64,000 bases of DNA from Cucumibacter marinus DSM 18995 (GCF_000429865.1 NZ_AUCR01000011.1:1-64000), one strand, 5' to 3'. Shown: positions 54,209-63,901, counted from the first letter of the stretch. The notes: a model not told the origin generated them from the sequence alone. A program made the numbers and translations.

Positions 54209-54763
54209 TTATTTGGCTTCGCCTTCTTCAGCAGCGGCGGCCTCTTCGGCGGCCTTGGCCTCGGCTTCAGCAGCCTTGGCGGCTTCCTCGGCGGCCTTGG
54301 CCTCGGCAGCACGGGCTTCAGCGGCGGCCAGCTTATCGGCTTCGCGCTTGGCGCGGGCTTCAGCGGCGGCGGCGCGCTCTTCGTCCTGGATGCGCTTGGT
54401 GCGCGCATTGGTCGATTCGGCGATACGGGCCGACTTGCCGCGACGATCGCGGAGATAATAGAGCTTGGCACGGCGGACCTTGCCGCGGCGCACCACTTCG
54501 ATGCGGTCGATCATCGGCGAAAAGATCGGGAACACACGCTCCACGCCTTCGCCATAAGAGATCTTGCGCACGGTGAAGTTTTCATTCAGGCCCGAACCGG
54601 CCCGGGCGATCACGACGCCCTCATAGGCCTGCAGGCGTTCTTTTTCGCCTTCGCGGACCTTGACCCACACCTTCACGGTGTCGCCATGGGTGAATTCGGG
54701 GGTTTCGCGCTTGGCCGCAAGGGCTTCGCGCTGCTCGCTTTCGAGCTGCTCGATGATATTCAT
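54209..54763 (-). CDS. rplS: 50S ribosomal protein L19
   Basis: Large-subunit protein at the interface with the 30S subunit, 184 aa. Residues 1-118 are the L19 core ([79 protein letters not shown]). The last 65 residues are an Ala/Glu/Lys-rich helical tail absent from short L19 proteins. trmD normally precedes rplS directly; here four genes lie between them. Confidence 0.97.
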   Translation of the reverse strand: MNIIEQLESEQREALAAKRETPEFTHGDTVKVWVKVREGEKERLQAYEGVVIARAGSGLNENFTVRKISYGEGVERVFPIFSPMIDRIEVVRRGKVRRAKLYYLRDRRGKSARIAESTNARTKRIQDEERAAAAEARAKREADKLAAAEARAAEAKAAEEAAKAAEAEAKAAEEAAAAEEGEAK

Positions 54764-54901
54764 TCTCGGTTCCGTTCTATCTTTTCGCTGGAGCGGCTAG
54801 ACCGCCCGGTCTTGGTTGCAACGGGTATTTCAGCGCGGCGCTATACATGATGCGGAGGCGTGAGTCTACGCCAAAACGCCCGGAACCGGGGCGAAACCGC
54901 G

Positions 54902-55342
54902 CTATTCGGCCGACAGAGCCAAAGTGCGCGAGAGCTCGGGGCGGTTCGCGGTGACATCGGCGAGGGTGTAGTCGTTCAGTATCGCGACAAACCCGTTGAG
55001 CGCCTGATCGAGCACGCCGCGCAAATCGCAACAACCCGCAATCAGGCACCCGCCAGGCCCGCCCTGCATGCAGGCAACAAGGGCAAAGTCCGGTTCCATG
55101 CCGCGCACCACTTCGCCGATCCGGATTTCGTCGGCCGGCAGGGCGAGGCGCAGACCGCCATTGCGGCCCCTGACGGTTTCGATGAAACCGAGATCGCTCA
55201 AGCGTTGGGCGATCTTGGTCAAATGATTGCGCGAGATGGCGAAGCGGTCGGCGATCTGGGCGATCGTGACCAGCCGTTCCGGGGTCAGGGCGAGCCGGAT
55301 GAGAATGCGAAGGGCGAAGTCGGTCTGGACATTCAGTCGCAT
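54902..55342 (-). CDS. Rrf2-family Fe-S regulator, NsrR-like
   Basis: Predicted NO- or iron-sulfur-responsive repressor, 146 aa. The winged helix has SRNHLTKIAQRLSDLGFIETVRGRNGGLRL, and the C-terminal half has Cys91, Cys99 and Cys104/Cys105 for an Fe-S cluster, a spacing seen in several NsrR and RirA proteins. Its divergent neighbour is a truncated globin, which favours an NsrR role in NO defence. Start at 55342; upstream Met would add an unlikely 26-residue leader. Confidence 0.85.
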   Translation of the reverse strand: MRLNVQTDFALRILIRLALTPERLVTIAQIADRFAISRNHLTKIAQRLSDLGFIETVRGRNGGLRLALPADEIRIGEVVRGMEPDFALVACMQGGPGGCLIAGCCDLRGVLDQALNGFVAILNDYTLADVTANRPELSRTLALSAE

Positions 55343-55356
55343 GGGCGTGAAAACCG

Positions 55357-55369
55357 GTATTTGAGATAC
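55357..55369. promoter_or_regulatory. Candidate NsrR-type operator
   Basis: GTATTTGAGATAC is a near-palindrome in the 98-bp divergent region between the Rrf2 and globin genes. Its TATTTG-type arms are like known NsrR sites. Confidence 0.4.
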
Positions 55370-55440
55370 TTGATTATATAGCGGATCGTTCCTGATTTGG
55401 CGATCACCTGAATGCGCCATGCGAACCCGGAGGCGTCACA

Positions 55441-55890
55441 ATGTTGTCAGACCGCCATCATCCGGCGCTTGATGAAGCCCTTATCGACCGACTGGTACGG
55501 CGCTTTTATGCCCGGGTGCGCGAAGACGCGGATCTGGGGCCTATCTTTGCCCGCGCGATCGGCGATGACTGGGAGCCGCATCTTTTGACCATGGTCGATT
55601 TCTGGTCCTCGATTACCCTGTCGACGGGGCGATACAAGGGCCGGCCCATGCCCGCGCATTTCAAGCATCGCGACGTGATCCGGCCAGAACATTTCGCCAT
55701 TTGGCTCAGACTTTTCGAAACCACAGCGCATGAGGTCTGTCCGCCGGATGTGGCCGAGGGGTTTGTCGAGAAGGCGCAACGCATTGCCCGCAGCCTGATG
55801 GCGGGGCTGTTCTATGATCCGGCACAGGACCGCGCCGAAGCGGCGGGGATCACCCCGGCTATGCGGCGGGTGACGCGACCAGGACGTTAG
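55441..55890 (+). CDS. Group III truncated haemoglobin
   Basis: Globin, 149 aa, similar to Campylobacter Ctb and other group III proteins. Segments such as IDRLVRRFYARVREDADLGPIFARAI, WEPHLLTMVDFWSSI and RYKGRPMPAHFK(H) (with the haem-proximal His after helix F: PEHFAIWLRLF) are present. Likely detoxifies NO or binds oxygen. Divergent from the NsrR-like regulator and convergent with the MFS gene (4-bp overlap of stops). Confidence 0.9.
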   Translation: MLSDRHHPALDEALIDRLVRRFYARVREDADLGPIFARAIGDDWEPHLLTMVDFWSSITLSTGRYKGRPMPAHFKHRDVIRPEHFAIWLRLFETTAHEVCPPDVAEGFVEKAQRIARSLMAGLFYDPAQDRAEAAGITPAMRRVTRPGR

Positions 55891-57056
55891 GCACCGGAGG
55901 CGGATGCATCGCGGGCGGCGATGCGCCAGGCAAGGCCGGCGCTGGCGAGGATGAGCGCGGTGGCTGCGGCGACCGTCAAATCAAAACCGAACTGGGCGTA
56001 GATTCCTCCGAGCAGCATCGGGCCGAGGAATACGGCGAGATAGGTCGCGCTGGTTTGCAGACCCATCACCGAACCACGGGCCGAAGGGTGCCGACCGGAC
56101 AGAAGCTGGATCAGCAGGTTGAGCCCGGCATGATTGACCAGGCCCCAGACAAAGGCCGTCAACATGGCCAGCAGCAAATGGGCGGTGCCCGGGATCAACG
56201 TGACATAGACGATCGCGATCACGCCGAGAACGAGGGGAAAGATGCGTGTCGCGGCAAAGCGGTCGAACAGGCCCATGACATAGCCGGTCAGCCCGAAGCC
56301 GGCGCCATAGCCGAGCACGACGAGCCCCGCCTCGGCGGACCCGACGGCAAGGGTCTGGCGCACATGGTCGCCGAGATAGGCATAGATGCCGTAAAATGCG
56401 GTCATATAGCCAAGGCAGATCGCGATCAGGGGCAATATGCCCGGTAGCCCGAGCGCCCGGGCGGGGGAAATGGTGGCCTGTTTCCGTGCGGCCGGATCAA
56501 GCTTCGGCAGGCGATGGAAGCCGAAAAGGGTCAGCAAAGCGGCGAAAGCAATCAGGACATAAATGGTCCGCCAGCCCGCCCATTCGGCGATGAAAGCCGA
56601 GGCGGGCACGCTCAGGACGAGCGAAATGCCCCAGCCGCGCAGAATACGGCCGAGCACCCGCGCGCCCTGGCCGGGCGGTGCGCTGGCTGTCGCGCTGGCA
56701 TAAACGGCGGGCAACATGACCCCCACCGCAGCGCCCACCGCGATCTGGCTCAGCGCGAGCATGATCCAATTGGCACTCAGAGCGCTGCCAACAAGTCCGG
56801 CAATCTGAAGGAGCGCACCGGTTTGCAGGACCCGTCGGATACCCAGGCGGTCGATCCAGCCGGCCAGAAAGAATGAAGACAAGGCCGTTGCCGCCCCGAA
56901 GGCCGCGATGACCCGGGCGATGACGACGGGTGTGGTGGCGAAGTCGCGGGCAACGTCGGTGAGGACCGGGCTCAGGACGAAGGAATTCGACCCCATGACC
57001 ACCACGGCGGTGGTGAGGGTGGTGATCAGTGCGGTGTTGTTGTCGGGCGCGGTCAA
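55887..57056 (-). CDS. MFS transporter
   Basis: Major facilitator with 12 predicted helices, 389 aa. An inter-helix 2-3 motif reads GWIDRLGIRRVLQTG, like the MFS A-loop. The second half repeats with LFDRFAATRIFPLVLG. Likely a drug/proton antiporter or arabinose-efflux-type exporter; substrate unknown. It sits in the accessory insert between trmD and rplS. Confidence 0.9.
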   Translation of the reverse strand: MTAPDNNTALITTLTTAVVVMGSNSFVLSPVLTDVARDFATTPVVIARVIAAFGAATALSSFFLAGWIDRLGIRRVLQTGALLQIAGLVGSALSANWIMLALSQIAVGAAVGVMLPAVYASATASAPPGQGARVLGRILRGWGISLVLSVPASAFIAEWAGWRTIYVLIAFAALLTLFGFHRLPKLDPAARKQATISPARALGLPGILPLIAICLGYMTAFYGIYAYLGDHVRQTLAVGSAEAGLVVLGYGAGFGLTGYVMGLFDRFAATRIFPLVLGVIAIVYVTLIPGTAHLLLAMLTAFVWGLVNHAGLNLLIQLLSGRHPSARGSVMGLQTSATYLAVFLGPMLLGGIYAQFGFDLTVAAATALILASAGLAWRIAARDASASGA

Positions 57057-57134
57057 GGATGTGGCGTTCGCGGATGGTGTTCGAGGGCCTCATCCTATGT
57101 GCCGGGGAGACCGGTCGGAAGCCGTTGGACCCAC

Positions 57135-57165
57135 CAAAAAAGGCTGCCCTGACGGACAGCCTTTC
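57135..57165 (-). terminator. Terminator of the HupE-type gene
   Basis: AAGGCTG and CAGCCTT form a stem (57140-57146 and 57157-57163), with six T following on the minus strand. It lies 45 bp past the stop of the HupE gene. It is partly symmetrical and could work in both directions. Confidence 0.85.
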
Positions 57166-57209
57166 TCGATCGGATCAGAAAACCCGGGCGATTCACCATG
57201 TGCGGGTCA

Positions 57210-57809
57210 TCAGGCAAGCCCGGCGGCGAGGCCAAGGCCCACAAGCGCTGTAACACCGGCACCGATCCGGGCTAGCGTGCGACCCATCCGGCTGGCCGCA
57301 GCCGAACCGGCGAATCCGAGGCCGAGACCGGCGGCATGCAGCAGTGCCGTGGCAGCAGCAAAGCCGAGCCCATAAGTCAAACCGGATGTGGCGACGGGCA
57401 TTTCCGCGCCGTGGGCCACGCCATGGAACAGGGCGAAGGCACCGACCGTCGCCATGGCGGCGCCAAGCGGGATGGGGCGTCCCAGTGCGCCGAGTGTGCC
57501 GATGACGATCACCGAAGCCAGAATGCCGAATTCAAGGAAGGGCATTTCAAAACCGACAAGGCCGAGGCCGAAACCGGCAACCATCATGCCGACAAAGCTC
57601 AGCGGCACGAGATAAAGCGCGCGGCCACCCATGACATAGGCCAGGAAACCGACGCCGAGCATGGCGAGGATGTGGTCAAGACCGCCAATGGGGTGGGCGA
57701 AGCCGTGCCAGAAACCATCGGCCGGGGTGTGACCGCCGGCATGGGCGAAAGCGGCAGCCGGCAGCAGGACAGCCGCAGCAGTGGCGGCGGTGAGGATCAG
57801 TTTGCGCAT
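57210..57809 (-). CDS. HupE/UreJ-family transporter (predicted cobalt or nickel permease)
   Basis: Small inner-membrane protein of 199 aa. A signal peptide (1-22) is followed by about six helices. HPIGGLDHILAM is the family motif and FHGVAHGAEMP offers further His. HupE/UreJ proteins move nickel for hydrogenase and urease; members under cobalamin riboswitches are predicted cobalt importers. There is no urease or hydrogenase gene in the window. The cobalamin riboswitch in the leader (57861-58010) favours a cobalt role. Confidence 0.9.
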   Translation of the reverse strand: MRKLILTAATAAAVLLPAAAFAHAGGHTPADGFWHGFAHPIGGLDHILAMLGVGFLAYVMGGRALYLVPLSFVGMMVAGFGLGLVGFEMPFLEFGILASVIVIGTLGALGRPIPLGAAMATVGAFALFHGVAHGAEMPVATSGLTYGLGFAAATALLHAAGLGLGFAGSAAASRMGRTLARIGAGVTALVGLGLAAGLA

Positions 57810-57860
57810 GGTTCTCCTTTCCGGGACCCACCGTCCCGATCTTTGCGCGTTTCAATGGGA

Positions 57861-58010
57861 CGGCCGGTCTCCTGGCTCGGGCCAACTCCTCCGCCTTCCC
57901 GGCTTGCGCCAGTGGCATTTCGGAGGGGCGTGATGCCCTTACAGTCGCGGGGGCGGCACCGGTCTTTCACCGGCTTCCCGTTTCACGCGCGTTTTGCACC
58001 GCGCGCACCG
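57861..58010 (-). promoter_or_regulatory. Cobalamin riboswitch
   Basis: On the minus strand the leader carries the aptamer marks in order: GGGAAGCCGGTGAAAGACCGG, CCCCCGCGACTGTAAG, the B12-box-like AATGCCACTGGC, CCGGGAAGGC, and the closing GAGCCAGGAGACCGGCC. It ends about 50 nt before the HupE start. High adenosylcobalamin should turn the gene off. Confidence 0.93.
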
Positions 58011-58066
58011 TCCCGACCCTTGTGGCAGGGGCAAGGGCGATAGGCAAGCGAGGAAGGAAGGAAAGC

Positions 58067-58765
58067 TCAGTCGTTTCCGCGATCAGGAGGCAGCAGATCC
58101 GGCCGGCGGGCGCGGGTGAGAGCCTCGGCCTGTTCCTTGCGCCATTTCACGACCTTGCCGTGATCGCCCGAAGTCAGCACTTCGGGGATGGTTCGGCCTT
58201 CGAATTCGGCTGGGCGGGTATATTGCGGATATTCCAACAGCCCGGATTCAAAGCTTTCTTCCGCATGGCTGTCGGTGCCGCCCATCACGCCCGGCAGCAG
58301 CCGGACCGCGGCTTCGAGCAGTGCCATCGCCGCAACCTCACCGCCAGAGAGCACATAGTCGCCAACAGAGACTTCGATCAACTCGCGCGCCTCGATGACG
58401 CGCTGGTCGATGCCCTCGAACCGCCCGCAAACTATAACCAGCCCGGGACCAGCGGCGAAATCGCGAACCATTTTCTGGGATAGCGGCGTGCCGCGGGGCG
58501 ACATCACAAGGCGCGGGCGGGGATCGGTATCGGGGCTCACATCATCGATGGCACGGGCGAGAACATCGGGCCGCAAGACCATGCCCGGGCCGCCGCCGGC
58601 CGGGGTGTCGTCGACCGAGCGGTGCCTGTCGGTGGCGTAGTCGCGCAATTGATGCGCCTTGAGGGACCAAAGCCCGTCTTCAAGCGCGCGGCCATGAATG
58701 GAGGCGCCCAGAGGACCGGGGAACAGGTCTGGAAACAGGGTGATGATTTCGGCGTCAAAGCTCAT
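58067..58765 (-). CDS. trmD: tRNA (guanine-N1)-methyltransferase
   Basis: SPOUT-family methylase for G37 of tRNAs with a G36G37 sequence, using S-adenosylmethionine, 232 aa. The trefoil knot is in [18 protein letters not shown] and [19 protein letters not shown]. The C-terminal [36 protein letters not shown] is conserved. It overlaps rimM by 4 bp (ATGA). Confidence 0.97.
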   Translation of the reverse strand: MSFDAEIITLFPDLFPGPLGASIHGRALEDGLWSLKAHQLRDYATDRHRSVDDTPAGGGPGMVLRPDVLARAIDDVSPDTDPRPRLVMSPRGTPLSQKMVRDFAAGPGLVIVCGRFEGIDQRVIEARELIEVSVGDYVLSGGEVAAMALLEAAVRLLPGVMGGTDSHAEESFESGLLEYPQYTRPAEFEGRTIPEVLTSGDHGKVVKWRKEQAEALTRARRPDLLPPDRGND

Positions 58766-59364
58766 GACGCCGGATCCTCGTCCCTTGCGTCACCCGGCTC
58801 GTCGTCTGCGTCTTCGAATGTGCCAAGCGGCGGATCGATGATCAGATAGCCGTCTTTCAGCCGGATGGTGGGCACGACCTGGCGAGTGAAGGGCACAAGG
58901 ACGCTCGGGGCGCCTTCGGGCTTCACTTCCAGGATGTCGTTGGGGCCGTGATTGAAGATCGCTGTGACGGTGCCCAGCGTCTCGCCCGCGTCGGTGCGGG
59001 CCGTCAGGCCGATGAGGTCGGCGTGATAGAACTCGTCCTCATCCTCGGTCTCGGGCAGGCTGTCGCGCGGCACATAGAGCCCGACGCCATTCAGCGCTTC
59101 GGCGGCATTGCGGTCGGTCACGCCCTTGATCGTTGCGATGACCATGGCCTTGTTGAGCCGGGCCCTGCCGATTTCGATGGTGAGGCCGGGCCGGTCGGTG
59201 ACAAGCGGCCCATAGGCACCGAGGGCCATGGGGTCCTCGGTGAAACTCTTGATGCGCACTTCGCCCTTGATGCCGTGGGCCGCACCGATGCGGCCCAGAA
59301 GCACGTGGCCGGAAGGCGCGCGACGGGCGGGACCCTTTTGGTGGTGTGAGCGAGGGTTCGCCAT
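58762..59364 (-). CDS. rimM: Ribosome maturation factor RimM
   Basis: Helps S19 and the 30S head assemble, 200 aa. N-terminal RimM domain ([25 protein letters not shown]), C-terminal PRC barrel ([15 protein letters not shown]...[18 protein letters not shown]). A C-terminal acidic tail follows. It is 24 bp after rpsP and coupled to trmD. Confidence 0.95.
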   Translation of the reverse strand: MANPRSHHQKGPARRAPSGHVLLGRIGAAHGIKGEVRIKSFTEDPMALGAYGPLVTDRPGLTIEIGRARLNKAMVIATIKGVTDRNAAEALNGVGLYVPRDSLPETEDEDEFYHADLIGLTARTDAGETLGTVTAIFNHGPNDILEVKPEGAPSVLVPFTRQVVPTIRLKDGYLIIDPPLGTFEDADDEPGDARDEDPAS

Positions 59365-59388
59365 CCCGTCAGCCTTTCAGCGCGGACC

Positions 59389-59841
59389 TTACTCCGCCTT
59401 TTCTTCGGCAGCTTCCTCGGCGGGCGCTTCTTCAGCCGGAGCTTCTTCGACAGGAGCCTCTTCGGCCGGAGCGGCAGCTGCCTCGGCCTCAGCGGCCTTC
59501 TTGGCTTCTTCGGCTTCGCGCTTTTCCTCGATGCGGTCGAGCGCCTTCTGGCCCGGCTTGGCCTTGTTCGGGTTGTTGCGCGGCTCGCGCTTCAACAGGC
59601 CGGCAGCGTCGAGGAAGCGGTGCACGCGGTCGGTCGGCTGGGCGCCAACGGACAGCCAATGTTCCACACGGGCGCTATCGAGCTTGACGCGTTCATCGGA
59701 ATCCTTGGGCATCATCGGATTATAGGCACCGATGCGCTCGATGAAGCGGCCATCGCGCGGCGAACGGGAGTCGGCAACAACAATGTGGTAGTAAGGGCGC
59801 TTCTTGGCGCCGCCGCGGGAAAGGCGGATCTTGAGGGACAT
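59389..59841 (-). CDS. rpsP: 30S ribosomal protein S16
   Basis: Small-subunit protein, 150 aa. Core residues 1-85: [54 protein letters not shown]. An Ala/Glu/Pro-rich tail of about 60 residues is added, with repeats such as [13 protein letters not shown] at 59841 starts at the conserved MSLKIR; the upstream frame lies over the intergenic region to ffh. Confidence 0.97.
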   Translation of the reverse strand: MSLKIRLSRGGAKKRPYYHIVVADSRSPRDGRFIERIGAYNPMMPKDSDERVKLDSARVEHWLSVGAQPTDRVHRFLDAAGLLKREPRNNPNKAKPGQKALDRIEEKREAEEAKKAAEAEAAAAPAEEAPVEEAPAEEAPAEEAAEEKAE

Positions 59842-59869
59842 TGGGTTCTCCGTAAAAAAGTTTGTCCGG

Positions 59870-61471
59870 TTACTTCTTTTTCCCTGAGCCCTTGCCGAGG
59901 CCGAGACCAGGCAGGCCGGGGAATTTCGGGTTGCCGCCAAGCCCGGGCATCGAGCCGGAACTCTTGAGCAATTCATTGACGTTCTTGGGCAGCGCCTTCA
60001 TGTCGCCATCGCCCGCAGCCGGCTGATCGCCGCCGCCGAACTGTTTCTGCATTTCGGCCAGCGCCTTGGGGTCGAGCTGGGAGGGATCCATGCCGGCGGG
60101 CAGGCCACCCGGCATACCCCCTGGCATACCTCCGCCCATGCCGCCCATCAGGCCGGCGAGGCCGCCACGACCGCCCTTGCCGAGCTTTTTCATCATGTCC
60201 GCCATCTGGCGGTGCATCTTGATCAGCTTGTTGATCTCGGAGACCTCGGTGCCTGCGCCCGAAGCAATGCGCTTGCGGCGCGAGGCGTTGAGCACCGCCG
60301 GATTGGCGCGCTCCTTCTTGGTCATCGACTGGATAATGGCGATCTGGCGGTCGAATACCTTCTCATCGACATTGGCGCCGGCCATGGCCTTTTTCATCTT
60401 GCCCATGCCGGGCATCAGGCCCATCAGTGCGCCCATGCCGCCCATCTTCTTCATCTGCTCGAGCTGGCCCTTGAGGTCCTCGAGGTCGAAAGAGCCCTTT
60501 TTGAGCTTCTTCGCCATCCTTTCCGCCTCTTCGGCGGAAACGGTTTCGGCGGCCTTTTCGACGAGCGAAACGATGTCGCCCATGCCCAGAATGCGGTCGG
60601 CGATGCGGCCGGGGTGGAAATCCTCGAGCCCGTCGAGCTTTTCACCAACACCGATGGCCTTGATCGGCTTGCCAGTGACCGCGCGCATCGAGAGCGCGGC
60701 GCCGCCACGGCCATCGCCGTCAACACGGGTCAGCACCATGCCAGTGACCGCGAAACGGTCATTGAAGGATCGCGCGACATTGACTGCGTCCTGACCGGTC
60801 AGCGCATCGGCGACGAGCAGGATTTCATGCGGCTCGGCAATGTTGCGGACGGCCTCGGCCTCGGCCATCAGCTCTTCGTCGATATGGGTACGGCCGGCCG
60901 TGTCGAGCATGACAACGTCATAGCCGCCGAGCCGGGCTTCCTTGAGTGCGCGGGCGGTGATCGCCTCGGGGTCCTGGCCGGGCACGATGGCGAGGGTCTC
61001 GACCCCGATCTGGGTGCCAAGGGTTGCGAGCTGCTCCATCGCGGCGGGGCGGCGCGTATCGAGCGAGGCCATCAGGACCTTCTTGTTCTCGCGCTCCTTG
61101 AGCCGCTTGGCGATCTTTGCGGTCGAGGTGGTCTTGCCCGAGCCCTGCAGGCCGACCATCATGATGGCAACCGGGGCGGGGGCATTGAGATCGATCGGTT
61201 CGGCATCGGCGCCAAGCACAGCGACGAGCTCGTCGTGAACGATCTTGATGACCTGCTGGCCGGGGGTGACCGATTTGGTCACTTCGGCACCAATGGCGCG
61301 TTCGCGCACCTGTTCGACAAAGGCGCGCACGACCTCGAGCGAGACATCGGCCTCGATCAGCGCGCGGCGGACTTCGCGCAGCGCCGCGGAAACGTCGGCT
61401 TCGGAAAGCGCGCCGCGCCGGGTCAGGCCTTCAAAGATCTTGCCGAGACGATCGCTCAGACTGTCGAACAT
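59870..61471 (-). CDS. ffh: Signal recognition particle GTPase Ffh
   Basis: SRP54-type protein that with SRP RNA targets membrane proteins, about 533 aa. N domain ([24 protein letters not shown]), G domain ([54 protein letters not shown]), then the Met-rich M domain with the RNA-binding [11 protein letters not shown]. The last 90 residues are Gly/Met/Pro-rich repeats. Start may be the first or second of two adjacent Met. ffh-rpsP-rimM-trmD is the classical order. Confidence 0.96.
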   Translation of the reverse strand: MFDSLSDRLGKIFEGLTRRGALSEADVSAALREVRRALIEADVSLEVVRAFVEQVRERAIGAEVTKSVTPGQQVIKIVHDELVAVLGADAEPIDLNAPAPVAIMMVGLQGSGKTTSTAKIAKRLKERENKKVLMASLDTRRPAAMEQLATLGTQIGVETLAIVPGQDPEAITARALKEARLGGYDVVMLDTAGRTHIDEELMAEAEAVRNIAEPHEILLVADALTGQDAVNVARSFNDRFAVTGMVLTRVDGDGRGGAALSMRAVTGKPIKAIGVGEKLDGLEDFHPGRIADRILGMGDIVSLVEKAAETVSAEEAERMAKKLKKGSFDLEDLKGQLEQMKKMGGMGALMGLMPGMGKMKKAMAGANVDEKVFDRQIAIIQSMTKKERANPAVLNASRRKRIASGAGTEVSEINKLIKMHRQMADMMKKLGKGGRGGLAGLMGGMGGGMPGGMPGGLPAGMDPSQLDPKALAEMQKQFGGGDQPAAGDGDMKALPKNVNELLKSSGSMPGLGGNPKFPGLPGLGLGKGSGKKK

Positions 61472-61692
61472 CACTCATTCCTTTCCTGCCGGGTCACAAG
61501 AACCGCTTCTCGAACCCTATCTTGCGGCCAATGTGGTCCCCCCGGTGCCGCGGCGCAAACCCGCAAAGCAAAACGGCATCCGCGGGCGCAACGCGCTGGC
61601 GGATGAGGACCGCCTGCCTCCCGGGCAGGCTAGTGGCTCGCTCGATAGTTATCGGCAGAGTGCGCGCTTCATAAGCCGCGGGGGCGCGGGAG

Positions 61693-62742
61693 TCAATCGC
61701 GGCGGGCGATCAGGCGTCCCAGGGCCCTGACAGGCGCGGTCAGGCGCCAGCTGGTCGAAGACAGAAAGGCATCGCGTTCTCCGCGCAGGCGGACGCATTC
61801 TGCCTCGAGGGTGGCACTGGCCTGTTTGAGCGATCCGAGTTCGCTTTCAAGCGCCTCAAATCGCCAATCGGACACGGGCGCAGGCTGTGCATCCAGTAGA
61901 TGCAGCACCATGCGCCGGATCACGAGATCGCAGGCAGCGCGGATGTCGCGGGCAAAGCCGTCGGGATCGGCAAACCGATGTCGCGCATAAGCCGATTGGG
62001 GGGTCGCGTCCGGAGCGACCGGCCGCCGCAAGGCGAGAGGCCACCAATCGGCGTTGTCGGCAAGGTCGAGGAAGGCGGCCAGCCGGGAAAAGTGGGAGTC
62101 CCGGCGGGTTTTGCGCGAGGCCTTGAAATGCATCATCGTCATCAAGGGCAGATGCCGGCAGGCAGCGGGGGAATGCGCGCCAATGATCCGCTGCCACAAG
62201 CGCCAATCGCCGGAGGCGCTGACATCTTCGGGCCAGGCGCCGCGCTGGGGCAAGGCGTCGGCGCGATACATGACAGTACCGGCAGCAAGGGTGTTCCCGG
62301 CTTCGAGAAATACCGTCATTTCGGCAGGGATTTCGAGATTGGTGAGATCGGGAGCGGCAACGCTGTCCGCTGACACCCAGACCGCAAGGCTGTGCGCGAA
62401 CACGACCTCCGGGTCGGTGAAGGTTGCCGCCAGCCGCTCGAGGTGATCGGGAAACATCAGATCGTCATCGGCGGCAAAAGCAATCAGGCGGCCCCGCGAT
62501 TGCGCCAGGGCGACGTTGCGGTTGGCGTAACCGAAATGAGGTGCCTTGGGCAGATCGAACCAACGGATGCGCGGATCGGTATAGCGGGTGACCACCTCGC
62601 GCGTTGCGTCGGCGACGCCGTCGCCCACCAGCAGCAATTCGAAATCGTCAAGGCTCTGGTCGAGCACCGAGTCGATCGCCAGACCCAGCACGTCGGGCCG
62701 GGCATGGGTCGGCATCAACACTGAAACCTGGGGTGCGCTCAC
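61693..62742 (-). CDS. Family 2 glycosyltransferase
   Basis: GT-A fold enzyme with 349 aa from GTG at 62742. VSVLMPTHARPDVLGLAIDSVLDQSLDDFELLLVGDG is the nucleotide-sugar domain, and AADDDLMFPDHLE is the DXD-like site. A C-terminal coiled-coil stretch (about 300-335) ends the protein. It overlaps the cupin gene by 4 bp (GTGA), so both are one unit. Probably makes a surface polysaccharide. Confidence 0.88.
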   Translation of the reverse strand: MSAPQVSVLMPTHARPDVLGLAIDSVLDQSLDDFELLLVGDGVADATREVVTRYTDPRIRWFDLPKAPHFGYANRNVALAQSRGRLIAFAADDDLMFPDHLERLAATFTDPEVVFAHSLAVWVSADSVAAPDLTNLEIPAEMTVFLEAGNTLAAGTVMYRADALPQRGAWPEDVSASGDWRLWQRIIGAHSPAACRHLPLMTMMHFKASRKTRRDSHFSRLAAFLDLADNADWWPLALRRPVAPDATPQSAYARHRFADPDGFARDIRAACDLVIRRMVLHLLDAQPAPVSDWRFEALESELGSLKQASATLEAECVRLRGERDAFLSSTSWRLTAPVRALGRLIARRD

Positions 62743-63314
62743 CAGCCCGTCGCGGCGCCGAAGTCGAAGGGGATGAGGTCCGTATCGAGCGGCAGGCGGT
62801 ATTTGTCGGGGTTCTCGTGATTGTACTGAATGGTGGGGAAGTTGACGACGCGGCATGTGCCTTCGCCGATATTGTGGTCCGCATGCCAGACGAATTTGGG
62901 CACGTTCATCAGCCGGGGGGTCGCTGCCGACAGGACGACCCGGCAGATGTGACCGCAGGTGGAGGATTCGGGCCGGGGGTCAAACATGACCACTTCCATT
63001 TCCCCGTCGATGACCAGATAGCGGTCCTCATGCAGCTTGTGCAGCCCCCAGCCCTTCACCAAGCCGGGCCTGATGCTGAAATGGTAGCAGAAGACCAGCG
63101 GATCGGGATGCCAGTCCCAGCGCGGATCGAAAAATTCCGTGACACTGCCCCGGTCATCACGATGGGTGACCAGATCGCGGAAAACCAGCCCGTCAATCAT
63201 CGGGGCAATCGGGGCGCCGTCCTTTACGGTTTCGACATCCTGCTTGGCTGCCTGAAGGGTCCGTTCGAGAATATTCTCGCCGGGACCGACGTTCGAAACC
63301 TTGCTTCTGTGCAT
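62739..63314 (-). CDS. dTDP-4-dehydrorhamnose 3,5-epimerase-like cupin protein
   Basis: RmlC-like cupin, 191 aa. FRDLVTHRDDRGSVTEFFDPRW, FSIRPGLVKGWGLHKLHEDRYLVIDGEMEVV, VVLSAATPRLMNVPKFVWHADHNIGEGTCRVVNFPT are like the RmlC core, with the catalytic His in LHKLHE (HLH-type). It may be a sugar epimerase or related cupin; the usual Tyr is not clear. It precedes the glycosyltransferase. Confidence 0.75.
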   Translation of the reverse strand: MHRSKVSNVGPGENILERTLQAAKQDVETVKDGAPIAPMIDGLVFRDLVTHRDDRGSVTEFFDPRWDWHPDPLVFCYHFSIRPGLVKGWGLHKLHEDRYLVIDGEMEVVMFDPRPESSTCGHICRVVLSAATPRLMNVPKFVWHADHNIGEGTCRVVNFPTIQYNHENPDKYRLPLDTDLIPFDFGAATGW

Positions 63315-63421
63315 GGGGAGCCTCCAACCCGGCCATACCCGGCAGCGCCACCGTTTGTGTTCCGGCGGGCGGCGGCTATTTGCGGGAAACTGGCGCCTCT
63401 TCAGTCACGTTCTGCCCGGAC

Positions 63422-63901
63422 TTACGGGGCATGGTCAAGCGAAGCCGCGTCGAAGACCGGGGCGACGTCGAGGTCGGCAGCGCCGAGCATATCCGAGATG
63501 CGTTCGAGGGAAGCGATCAGCATGGCCTGTTCCCAGTCCTCGAGCTCGGCGAAGCGCTGCTGGAACTTGTCATGCACCGCATCGGGCGCGCGGGCGAGGA
63601 TCTGCTGACCGGCATCGGACAGGGACAGCCAGACCTGGCGGCGGTCGGTCTCGCCCTTGCGCCGGGTGATAAGCCCCCGATTCTCCAGTTTCTGGATCAG
63701 GGCGGTGGTGGTGGCCTGGGTGATGCCCATTCGGGTCGCCAGCTCGCCGGCGGTCAATTCGCCGCCGTCATCGAGAATCTGCAACAGGACGAGTTGCGAA
63801 GCACTCAGCCCGGTCTCGCGCAGCAAGGCCTTGGAGTTCGATTCGGTCACACGAAGGATGCGGCGCATGGCGCGCAACACCGCCCTGGTTCTGTTGTCCA
63901 C
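63422..63901 (-). CDS. MarR-family transcriptional regulator
   Basis: Winged-helix dimeric repressor, 159 aa. SASQLVLLQILDDGGELTAGELATRMGITQATTTALIQKLENRGLITRRKGETDRRQVWLSLSDAG is the typical MarR core, with the DRR wing. Target is not known; a neighbour to the right is outside the window. Confidence 0.92.
   Translation of the reverse strand: MDNRTRAVLRAMRRILRVTESNSKALLRETGLSASQLVLLQILDDGGELTAGELATRMGITQATTTALIQKLENRGLITRRKGETDRRQVWLSLSDAGQQILARAPDAVHDKFQQRFAELEDWEQAMLIASLERISDMLGAADLDVAPVFDAASLDHAP

Noticed and set aside
61475-61692. Possible small RNA gene (SRP RNA) between ffh and the glycosyltransferase gene
   Set aside because: The GGAAG-type tetraloop and the SRP Alu-like fold were not seen; only a short GCCTGCC/GGCAGGC hairpin without a T tract is present.
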